A stretch of DNA of 12,984 nucleotides from Actinomycetes bacterium (GTDB lineage Bacteria > Actinomycetota > Acidimicrobiia > Acidimicrobiales > Acidimicrobiaceae), in the NCBI GenBank assembly GCA_021792075.1, contig JAJYVK010000013.1, forward strand, positions 1-12,984, in the 5' to 3' direction. Shown one piece after another: positions 6,419-12,984 of the stretch. Positions within the stretch are counted from its first letter, which is position 1. Each line of letters starts with the position of its first letter. Under the pieces are notes generated by a model. It was not told the origin of the DNA and made no database searches. It saw nothing but the letters and a program-made list of their open reading frames with translations. The position numbers and the translations under genes were made by a program.

Positions 6419-8017
6419 TCACACCAGTTTCCTCGCCTTTACGCTTGTTAGGAAGGGTGAGTGCACCTGCTCCAGCCAGGTGATGAGGCGTTCCTTCATC
6501 TCGTCCGCTCGGCCTGCGTATTTCGAGCGATCGTCTGCTGGACCGAGTAAATTGTGCATTTCAAAAGGATCATTCTTCATGTCATAAAGTGCATCGGTAG
6601 CATGGGATTCGGGGGACTCCGCCATCATCAACTTCCAATCCGCGGTTCTCACCATGTAGTTTGGAACGTTGGGGTGCGCCGCAGGGTCCGTCGCCCACTC
6701 CGAGACACGGTAGTCCGGCCCGGATGGACCGCTGCCCTCAATCAAGGGGCGCAGAGAATAGCCATCTCGTTTTGGCGCTTTCACCGCCAGGTAGTCCAGG
6801 ATGGTTGCGAACAGATCCCGCCCGGACACCGGTTGTTTGACTACCGAGCCAGGCGCGATCACGCCCGGCATCCGCATTAGCAACGGCACGCGGACGGATT
6901 CCTGGTAGAACACCATCTTCGAAACCATCCCATGCGAACCGAGCATCTCGCCATGATCAGCGGTAAAGATGACCAAGGTATTGTGCGCCAGGTTGAGTTC
7001 GTCGAGCCTATCCAGCACGCGTCCAACCTCATGGTCTACATCTGCCACCATGGCATAGTACGCCGAAGTAAACTGCCGCACGTAATCGGCGTTGTGGTAG
7101 TGCGCCATGCTCTCGGCGCGTAACCGGTAGGGCGACCAGCGATCCGCCGGCGCGAGATTTTTGGGTAGTGGCATATTCGCGGCCGGGAACATGTCTGCGT
7201 ACGGCTCGACGGCGAGGAACGGCGGATGCGGTGGACCGATAGAACACGTCAAGCTAAAGGGTCCCTCTTTCATCTCGCCCAGTGCTGGCAGCGTTTGGCT
7301 CGCCGTATAGGCCGCTAAACTATATTCGGCAGGCACGTCTACAACGCCAACGACACCTTGCTGCGAGCGCTTTATTCTCCGTTCCGCCAATTCTCCTCCC
7401 TGCTGGGCCTCGGCGTACTGGGTATCGACGGGATAGGGCCTGTAGAAACGGGCATAGTCGTTATCGAAGAGCTCTCCCTTGACCGCAGGCCGAGGCGGCG
7501 TATGCTCCTTCAGATAGGCGAGGAATTCCTTATGCTCATTGGGGATGCCGGGCAGGATAGGGATGGAGGCTACCTTATTATCGTAGGTTCGCGTCATGTT
7601 ATAAGGCGCATGCCATTTCCCGTAATATCGGGACATGTACCCTTGCTCGTGAAGTAGATTGTCGAAGCTAGGCCCCGGGTCGCTGACCATATCCTTGGCC
7701 GCGTCGTTTCCGTAGACATGGGTGGTTGCCGAACTCGAACCGGTCAGGATCTCCGTTCTTGACGGCACACAAACCGGGTAAGAGCAATTCGAGTCGGTGA
7801 ATCGCACGCCTTCGCGGGCAAGACGATCGAGATTGGGCGTGGGAAGCATGGAGTTCCCTGCGCAACTCATACAGTCTCCCCGAAACTGGTCGGCAATGAT
7901 AAACAGCAGATTTGGCCGTCGCGAGGTCGTCGAGGCGGCAGCATTTAGTCCTGAAGACCACTCGGAAGCCGAAGCTAGGGTGGCTGTAACGGAAGCAATA
8001 AAGTGGCGGCGGTTCAT
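6419..8017 (-). CDS. Tat-exported type I (formylglycine) sulfatase, CVPSR motif
   Basis: This 532-residue sulfatase is predicted to remove sulfate esters from a glycan in the periplasm. The start at 8017 follows AAAGGAG with 5 bases of spacing. The N-terminus MNRRHFIASVTATLASASEW is a twin-arginine signal with a short hydrophobic region ending near AAA (residues 26-28). RRPNLLFIIADQFRGD (about 33-48) holds the metal-binding Asp. CVPSR (Cys83) is the classic Cys-X-Pro-Ser-Arg motif, followed by TEILTGSSS. TADHGEMLGSHGMVSK (about 352-367) supplies the second metal site, with FYQESVRVPLLMR after it. Length matches the family. The protein differs widely from the neighbouring sulfatase outside the motifs, so the two probably act on different sulfate positions and are not a recent duplicate. 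The exact substrate cannot be read from sequence. Confidence 0.95.
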   Translation of the reverse strand: MNRRHFIASVTATLASASEWSSGLNAAASTTSRRPNLLFIIADQFRGDCMSCAGNSMLPTPNLDRLAREGVRFTDSNCSYPVCVPSRTEILTGSSSATTHVYGNDAAKDMVSDPGPSFDNLLHEQGYMSRYYGKWHAPYNMTRTYDNKVASIPILPGIPNEHKEFLAYLKEHTPPRPAVKGELFDNDYARFYRPYPVDTQYAEAQQGGELAERRIKRSQQGVVGVVDVPAEYSLAAYTASQTLPALGEMKEGPFSLTCSIGPPHPPFLAVEPYADMFPAANMPLPKNLAPADRWSPYRLRAESMAHYHNADYVRQFTSAYYAMVADVDHEVGRVLDRLDELNLAHNTLVIFTADHGEMLGSHGMVSKMVFYQESVRVPLLMRMPGVIAPGSVVKQPVSGRDLFATILDYLAVKAPKRDGYSLRPLIEGSGPSGPDYRVSEWATDPAAHPNVPNYMVRTADWKLMMAESPESHATDALYDMKNDPFEMHNLLGPADDRSKYAGRADEMKERLITWLEQVHSPFLTSVKARKLV

Positions 8018-8341
8018 GTTTACTCCTTTACACGATCCTTAGTATGTAACAGCGATGATTTGCGATAGCATCATACTTTCTTGCCTGTTGCGTCGCATCT
8101 ACATTCTGGAAAGAACGGCCCATAGGACTCTTTGGGTCATTGATGCTTCGGGCTTCGCGCCTAATATCAACTGAGTTCCATACACGCCTTCGTCGATGAT
8201 GGGCGTTGCTGATTCCCAAGAGTTAGGGATCCATGCCCGGCAGACTCCGAGGTATCCGCTTGCTACGCGACAGGCACTCTTTCTGACAGGCAGAGACCTC
8301 GTATGTTGTCTTTGCTTCCTCATAACTTCTCACACGCTCAG
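8018..8341. other. 324-bp gap between the receptor and the CVPSR sulfatase
   Basis: In transcription direction this is the 3' side of the receptor and the leader of the sulfatase. No gene, tRNA or clear terminator (stem plus T-run) is visible. The lack of a terminator leaves read-through from the receptor possible, but the length would also allow a separate promoter. I found no convincing -35/-10 pair. Confidence 0.5.
8023..8029 (-). promoter_or_regulatory. Ribosome-binding site of the CVPSR sulfatase
   Basis: AAAGGAG on the minus strand is placed 5 bases before the ATG at 8017. It is the strongest Shine-Dalgarno match among the enzyme genes here. Confidence 0.7.
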
Positions 8342-11300
8342 TTAGAACACCAACCGGCCGGCCAGCTGCATCGTTCTGGCTTGACCGCTGCTCAGGATCT
8401 GACCGAAGAGACCACTTACCACATTGCCATTTGGAACTCCTAGAACGGCATTGTTAAAGACATTGAATGCTTCCGCCCGGAATCCGAACGTTAGGCCATG
8501 GTCGAAATGCTCTTCGCGATCCAGGCTCATGTCCCAATTGATATAGGCTGGCCCACGAAGGTCTGGCTCAATGCGGTTTCCATCTCCGGTGGTGAATGGA
8601 GCAGCGGGAGCATACGCAGTCGTATCGAACCATTCCTCCGGAGTCTGGTTCCTCAAATGCGGATCGTGCAGCCTATTAGCCACCGCGGTGATACCTGGAA
8701 GGTGAGTACTGTTAGGCCCGGTTATCACTACGGGGACGCCTGAGCCGATGGTTGTCACTCCGGCCCATTGCCAATTGCCCAGGAGGTGAGAGAAGAGGCC
8801 CTGATTGAAGAACCTTGTGTGCGGGCCGAAGGGAAGTTGATACACATAGTTGATAACGAGCCAATGAGTGCGGTCATAGTCTGCTAAGCCACGGCTAAGA
8901 CCCAAATCGTCTGGGTCGATAATTGTAGTCGCCCGCCCACCAAAACGTTCTGGTATGTCTGTAATCGCCTTGCTAAGAGTATAGGATACTTGCATAAACA
9001 GGCCATGCTTGTCTTGATGCTCCATCTGCACTGTAAAAGCGTTATAGTACGAATCACCGACCGGGGCTTTGCTCCACGTTACTCCGTCGTACTGAGGAAA
9101 TGGCTCAAGCAGATTCGCATATGCGATGGTCCGCGCTCCGATCACTCCCGGCACAAGACCGGCGTACGGATTTTTCACCTGCACGGTCAGTTGATTTCCC
9201 AAGCTTAGGTCTCCGATTGGGGCAACGTCCAGAGGCTGATTATTCCAGAGATGCTCACCACGTGATCCAGCATAGGATGCAGTAAGAACGGTGCCGCTAG
9301 TGATCGACCGCTGCACGCTGAGGTTATAGTTCTGCGTGTTCGGAATTGTGTTGACTCTCAACGGGTCGGTCAATCCACTGCCGACGACGGAACTCGTTGT
9401 ACCGGGATAGGGCAGGTAGCCCGCCTGATAGGGACTGGAGATTGAGCCGCCTGGGGGGGGGGTGTCAGGAGCTGGAGAAGGAGGGCCTAGGAAGACTTTG
9501 GTTATTACTTGGTAGCCGCTGTTGATAATCGCAAAGTCGCTCCCGGTATCGACACTCAAGCCATAGCCACCGCGAATCGCTGTCTTATTGAAGAGTTGGT
9601 AGGCAAATCCCAAACGTGGGCTGAGCCAGTTAGCTGTTGGATTCTGGGTTCGGGGGTTTCCATCTTGTCCAGCAAACTCGATACTTCCCGGTGTGTGTGT
9701 TACTGGGTCTGGCACCGTCGGGTTAAACCACGTGAGCTGGTTAAAGCGGTCTGTCCAGCCGGTTAAGCCGTCATATCGAATACCCAGATTCAATGTAAGC
9801 GTGGGTGTCACCCTGTAGTCATCGTTGAGATAGCCATCCGTATTTTTCTGAGAAAATGTAGCTGATTGATCTCGGCTGATTTGACCTCCATCGGGAATGC
9901 CCATCAGCAGACTGGCAAGGCCCCATCCTGCATCCGTACTGGCGACAACAGGATTCGGACCTTGCGTATAGTCCCTTCCAAATGTAAACGTACCATCTGG
10001 ATTGAGGGGACGATATTCGTTGAAGTAGGCAAATCGGTATTCGAATCCAGTCGTGATGGTATTTGGGCCTTTCACCCAGGTTAGATGCACTTGTCCTTGG
10101 TTGTTTCCTTCAGCGTCCCTATCGAAGGCAGAATTATCAAGGCCTAGGTCCGACGTGTCCGCAACCGTAAATAGAGGAAATGATGGGTATTCGACTTGTT
10201 GCTCAAAGGAAGTGGGCAAGCCGAGGCTTGTGGCGTTGAATCCCGCACTTTCAATCGCGGTGTTATATAGCGAGCGAGAGAAGGCTCCGCGGAATTCTGC
10301 GACTAAATTAGGAGTTATCGTCCACGTATCGCTAGTGGCACCCGTCCAAAGATGGTTCTTTGCCTCACCTGGATCGCCATTCGTGCCTGTCGCCGGAAAT
10401 GCGATATTGACCAGCGGCGTTACCTTATTCGAAACACTCCGGCCCACATAAATAAATGCTTTATTGCTCGTCCCGAAGTTTTGGTCCAGACGAACCAGAA
10501 TGTTGTCAGCCTTATCTGTGCTCGATTCGGTCAATTGATAGTTGTCATAGATGCCTTCCGTGCCTGGAGCATTGGGTAACGGATAGTAATTAAGAACTTT
10601 CAACGCAATGGGGTTGATCCTGTTAGCCGGGATGATGTTGTTCGGGAATGGGCTTCGGGTCCATTGGTCTGTCGTTCCAGGTACAAGCCTGGTGGTGTCT
10701 GGATCGTAAATTGTGATTTTGTTCCCCTTTTCATCTACGAGGGCGGAAAAGTCTCCTGTACGCATAGCTGGGGTTGGGACAGAAGCTGTGATCAGTTGCG
10801 GGGTGGTTGATGGGTTGAACTCCACGTCCACGAAGAAGAATGTTTTATTTCGCCCGTTATACAATTTCGGGAACCAAATGGGGCCACCCACGGCAACTCC
10901 ATATTCGTTCCAGTGGGTGGGTGTCCTGGGCTGGTCAACATGGTTCGCATACCACCCGTTGGCCTTAAAGATCGTGTTCTGCAGGTATTCGTATGCGGTG
11001 CCATGGAATTGATTCGTACCATATTTGGTGCTCAGCGTCGCAACGCCCGCGCCTGCCATGCCGTACTGGGCGGAAAAGTTATTGGTGATGAGCTTGAGTT
11101 CTCCAACGGCCTCCAATGGCGGAGTATAGACTACGTTTCCTGTTGAGGTATTCTCCAGCGTAGTTCCATTGAGAAGAACATTGGAAGTGCGCGTCATTCC
11201 TCCATCTATATTGGAATTAACCGAATCCTCAGCTCCTGTGGTCGAGTCCGGAATGACGCCCGGCTCCAGCGCCATCATATCCAATGGATTGCGGCCCAGT

Positions 11301-11890
11301 TGAGGTAGTTCATTGATCTGTTCGTTATTGACTGTGCCTCCAAGCTCAGAGTTCGTGGTTTCAAGCTGGATCTCTGATGCGTGAACGATCACCGTCTGGC
11401 TCACGTTCCCAGGCTTAAGAGAGAATTTGAGAGTCGTGGAAAGATCGACCGTAAGATGAATACCAACGATGACCTTTTCATCAAAACCTGGCTTTTCCGC
11501 CTTCACGTTATAGTAGCCGTAAGTCAGATATGGCAGCGTAAAGTAGCCGTCTGCGTTCGATACCGTGGTAGTAACAGTTGCCGTGTCTGCGTTGGTGGCA
11601 GTAATCGTTGCGCCAGGGATAGCAGCTCCCGAGATGTCTTGCACGGTGCCGACAAGGGTCCCCTGTTCGGCCTGAGCTGCACTTCGCCGGGGAAAGAAAA
11701 AGAGAACCAATATTGGTATGGTGAGGATCAGGGTTGGGAGCAGGAGCGGTTGCTTGAGCAAAACGTGACGCATCATGGAGCGCCACCTCATTGCTGGATG
11801 GCGGAGATGCGCTCCGAACCTAATACGACGCTGGGGCGCTGACTTGTGGGTCGCTAGTCGAAAGCAATCAGCCAAAAGACGGCTTTGCAT
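8342..11890 (-). CDS. TonB-dependent receptor, Oar-like, with N-terminal carboxypeptidase-regulatory-like domain
   Basis: This 1,182-residue protein is predicted to be an outer-membrane transporter taking up oligosaccharides with energy from TonB. In order it has a cytoplasmic-side leader (1-39), a signal peptide (RHVLLKQPLLLPTLILTIPI..., 41-74, likely cut after AQA at 74), a carboxypeptidase-regulatory-like beta-sandwich (GTLVGTVQDISGAAIPGATI, about 77-160), a plug-like region (NELPQLGRNPLDMMALEPGV, about 193-212, then LLNGTTLEN and FSAQYGMAGAG) and a long beta-barrel ending QLAGRLVF. The aromatic C-terminus is typical of outer-membrane barrels. FNRGLF/NTQNYNLSVQRS-type barrel motifs match the acidobacterial Oar-like group. 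The start at 11890 has AGGAG 8 bases upstream. A start at 11776 (Met39-Met40) has GAGGTGG 6 bases upstream and would give a normal signal peptide, so it is a real alternative. The gene contains a C10 tract near residue 810. No SusD partner is adjacent. Confidence 0.92.
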   Translation of the reverse strand: MQSRLLADCFRLATHKSAPQRRIRFGAHLRHPAMRWRSMMRHVLLKQPLLLPTLILTIPILVLFFFPRRSAAQAEQGTLVGTVQDISGAAIPGATITATNADTATVTTTVSNADGYFTLPYLTYGYYNVKAEKPGFDEKVIVGIHLTVDLSTTLKFSLKPGNVSQTVIVHASEIQLETTNSELGGTVNNEQINELPQLGRNPLDMMALEPGVIPDSTTGAEDSVNSNIDGGMTRTSNVLLNGTTLENTSTGNVVYTPPLEAVGELKLITNNFSAQYGMAGAGVATLSTKYGTNQFHGTAYEYLQNTIFKANGWYANHVDQPRTPTHWNEYGVAVGGPIWFPKLYNGRNKTFFFVDVEFNPSTTPQLITASVPTPAMRTGDFSALVDEKGNKITIYDPDTTRLVPGTTDQWTRSPFPNNIIPANRINPIALKVLNYYPLPNAPGTEGIYDNYQLTESSTDKADNILVRLDQNFGTSNKAFIYVGRSVSNKVTPLVNIAFPATGTNGDPGEAKNHLWTGATSDTWTITPNLVAEFRGAFSRSLYNTAIESAGFNATSLGLPTSFEQQVEYPSFPLFTVADTSDLGLDNSAFDRDAEGNNQGQVHLTWVKGPNTITTGFEYRFAYFNEYRPLNPDGTFTFGRDYTQGPNPVVASTDAGWGLASLLMGIPDGGQISRDQSATFSQKNTDGYLNDDYRVTPTLTLNLGIRYDGLTGWTDRFNQLTWFNPTVPDPVTHTPGSIEFAGQDGNPRTQNPTANWLSPRLGFAYQLFNKTAIRGGYGLSVDTGSDFAIINSGYQVITKVFLGPPSPAPDTPPPGGSISSPYQAGYLPYPGTTSSVVGSGLTDPLRVNTIPNTQNYNLSVQRSITSGTVLTASYAGSRGEHLWNNQPLDVAPIGDLSLGNQLTVQVKNPYAGLVPGVIGARTIAYANLLEPFPQYDGVTWSKAPVGDSYYNAFTVQMEHQDKHGLFMQVSYTLSKAITDIPERFGGRATTIIDPDDLGLSRGLADYDRTHWLVINYVYQLPFGPHTRFFNQGLFSHLLGNWQWAGVTTIGSGVPVVITGPNSTHLPGITAVANRLHDPHLRNQTPEEWFDTTAYAPAAPFTTGDGNRIEPDLRGPAYINWDMSLDREEHFDHGLTFGFRAEAFNVFNNAVLGVPNGNVVSGLFGQILSSGQARTMQLAGRLVF
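9453..9462 (-). repeat. C10 homopolymer inside the receptor gene
   Basis: Ten Gs on the plus strand (ten Cs in the coding strand) encode the Pro run in SPAPDTPPPGGSISS near residue 810. The reading frame is open across it in this sequence. Loss or gain of one base would truncate the barrel. The segment is Pro/Gly/Ser-rich and probably lies in an extracellular loop. Confidence 0.85.
11783..11789 (-). promoter_or_regulatory. Internal ribosome-binding site for an alternative receptor start at 11776
   Basis: GAGGTGG on the minus strand lies 6 bases before tandem ATG codons at 11776 and 11773. Starting here gives MMRHVLLKQPLLLP..., an ordinary signal peptide. Confidence 0.5.
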
Positions 11891-11896
11891 ACTCTA

Positions 11897-11903
11897 CTCT
11901 CCT
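11897..11903 (-). promoter_or_regulatory. Ribosome-binding site for the longest receptor start
   Basis: AGGAGAG on the minus strand precedes the ATG at 11890 (8 bases from the AGGAG core). It competes with the internal site at 11783-11789. Confidence 0.5.
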
Positions 11904-12118
11904 ATGAGTCGCAGGTCTTTGATCAGTCCTGCGTCTTTCCGACGGTCTTCGGCGTTATTACGGATCGTTGCGGCGGGCTGAGGATAGCTCCAGCAGCGGG
12001 AATTAGTTTCGCCTTCATCACGTATCTGAGCGTGCAACAATCTCATCGTTCCTCTATTCGGCTTTTGTTTCGTCCCCGGAATCAGCAGCCGGGAGATAAT
12101 TATGAGGGCGGAGCCATC

Positions 12119-12244
12119 CTAACTCCTCTTTCGTCCTGGCGCGAGGTGACATAGATCGCAACGTGGCATTAGGTTGCAGATAGCTGCCGCTGGACGGCGA
12201 CACTCCATGATGCCGTCAGGGCTCGTTCCAGGTTCTGACTCCAT
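12119..12244 (-). CDS. Possible 41-residue ORF of unknown function
   Basis: It starts MESEPGTSPDGIMECRR with AGGAGG at 12254-12259, 9 bases upstream. It is Cys-containing (five Cys) and resembles nothing I know. The same frame stays open upstream to 12496, so it could be the end of a longer decayed reading frame. Coding is uncertain; the ribosome-binding site is the only real support. Confidence 0.2.
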   Translation of the reverse strand: MESEPGTSPDGIMECRRPAAAICNLMPRCDLCHLAPGRKRS

Positions 12245-12440
12245 GCTCGTGGGCCTCCTGTTGAGCGTTGGGCCGCGTTTTTGCGAATTGGCTCGGCTAG
12301 GAGGAGCAAGCATTGGCTGGGAGGTTCCGTGAGCACGGCCTTGCGGGTGGCAATCAAATTCCAGCCCGTTGCGGGGTTCATTGCGCCTGGCATTCGCCGT
12401 CTGATGGGAGGGCGGATGCATCATGGACTCTACCTCGCCC

Positions 12441-12521
12441 TCAGCGCACAGCCCAAGGTGGGTGAAGGAGAACTGCCTTTGGTTGCCCGAGGTCATCGAA
12501 CAGTTGCTTCCTGTAGTTCAT
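12441..12521 (-). CDS. Possible 26-residue ORF of unknown function
   Basis: It encodes MNYRKQLFDDLGQPKAVLLH plus six residues. A perfect AGGAGG lies at 12529-12534, 7 bases before the ATG. It might be a leader peptide, a small protein or the start of a gene broken by a frameshift, since a second frame with Met at 12496 overlaps it and runs on to 12119. No family is recognised. Confidence 0.25.
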   Translation of the reverse strand: MNYRKQLFDDLGQPKAVLLHPPWAVR

Positions 12522-12819
12522 GCTGGTGCCTCCTGCGATTACGTCAGCTTGCCGGAGCCGACGGCCAAGCATCCTGCTTGGGCTAGGTAAGGAGTCGCAT
12601 TGCCTCTTTGGATACAGCGCGACCAGATCGCAACTCCGACTGAGGCCACGCAGTTTGAAGGATGGTGGGCTGCCTTGTAAAGGTGTTTTCACCGTTTACA
12701 ATCCACGCCTTCCGTGTGGTGCAGTGGAAATGCTTTAAAATGAAGGTCTTGCAATATATCTTCTGGACGCATTGGGTCGACTTTCCACTGTGTAACGGGG
12801 CGTTCATAGAGCCGGTGAA

Positions 12820-12834
12820 CAGGGCGACGCCCTG
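12820..12834. repeat. Short palindrome CAGGGCG-A-CGCCCTG
   Basis: Seven-base arms around one central base (or six-base arms with a 3-base loop), about 80 bp from the inner edge of the right-hand IS copy. It may be a protein-binding dyad or chance; no T-run follows. Confidence 0.4.
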
Positions 12835-12913
12835 AGTCGCCTGGAAGCTGAGGAAGTCGGAGTTCAGGCAGACTTTAAATAGTGATTGGCTTGATTCCTG
12901 CCGTCGATTATCT

Positions 12914-12984
12914 TGAGCTGGCTCCGGTCGTTTGGACAGTTTTTTCAGTTTCTTAAGTGGAAAAGTTGTTCAGCTGGTGGTCGT
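12914..12984 (-). mobile_element. Right-hand IS3-family copy, terminal 71 bp, inverted
   Basis: The reverse complement matches 367-437 at 69 of 71 positions and starts with the terminal TGAGCTGGCTCCGG. The element therefore extends beyond the window with its transposase reading leftward, toward the catabolic genes. Only its terminal region is visible; the hairpin and transposase would lie past 12984. Confidence 0.92.

Larger units (their letters stand above)
11891..12913. other. About 1 kb upstream of the receptor without a convincing gene
   Basis: The region between the receptor start and the right-hand IS copy holds overlapping short frames on both strands, none resembling a family I recognise. 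It must contain the receptor's leader and probably its promoter, but I found no clear -35/-10 pair. Two short minus-strand ORFs have perfect AGGAGG sites (12441-12521 and 12119-12244), and a short palindrome lies at 12820-12834. It may be the remains of a gene or element, or a long regulatory leader. Confidence 0.55.

Noticed and set aside
11381..11842. 153-codon plus-strand frame opposite the receptor N-terminus
   Set aside because: It is antisense to the well-defined signal peptide and carboxypeptidase-regulatory-like domain.
1..12984. CRISPR array, tRNA, rRNA, toxin-antitoxin or phage-defence genes
   Set aside because: I saw no regularly spaced repeats, no tRNA T-loop-like sequence, and no defence-related domains in any convincing reading frame.

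Overview
The window most likely comes from an acidobacterium (Acidobacteriota, Terriglobia-like). The main evidence is the 1,182-residue outer-membrane receptor, which has a carboxypeptidase-regulatory-like domain in front of an Oar/TonB-dependent-type barrel, a family heavily expanded in that group. Tat-exported Cys-type sulfatases and GH29 fucosidases fit the same picture. This is an inference from protein style; no rRNA or other taxonomic marker is present.

Layout. Bases 1-437 are the right-hand end of an IS3-family insertion sequence: a frameshifted 3' part of the DDE transposase, a 22-bp perfect hairpin and a terminal repeat. Bases 474-1913 (+) encode a Tat-exported GH29 alpha-L-fucosidase whose start lies only 36 bp from the IS end. 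Four genes follow on the minus strand. In their own direction of transcription they are: the TonB-dependent receptor (11890-8342), a CVPSR sulfatase (8017-6419), a CIASR sulfatase (5853-4204) and a GH42-like clan GH-A glycoside hydrolase (3913-2069). The last gene converges on the fucosidase. Gaps of about 290-565 bp separate these four genes, so they may be several transcription units rather than one tight operon. About 1 kb upstream of the receptor holds no convincing gene, only two very short ORFs behind perfect AGGAGG ribosome-binding sites. The last 71 bases (12914-12984) repeat the IS end at 367-437 in inverted orientation with 69/71 identity. Both ends of the window are therefore copies of the same IS, with their right ends facing inward.

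How the genes may work together. The set reads as a compact polysaccharide-utilisation locus for a sulfated glycan containing fucose and probably galactose or another hexose, such as fucoidan, a galactofucan or a mucin-like glycan. The receptor would import oligosaccharides, the two sulfatases would remove sulfate esters, the fucosidase would release fucose and the GH42-like enzyme would trim the backbone or side chains. No SusD-like lipoprotein, transcription regulator, sugar kinase or formylglycine-generating enzyme is present, so the locus depends on functions elsewhere.

The most notable features are the inverted IS pair bracketing the locus (a possible composite transposon or an assembly boundary), the IS end next to the fucosidase start, the apparent lack of a canonical Asn-Glu acid/base motif in the GH42-like enzyme, and a C10 tract inside the receptor gene. 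I did not find a clearly new class of biological system.
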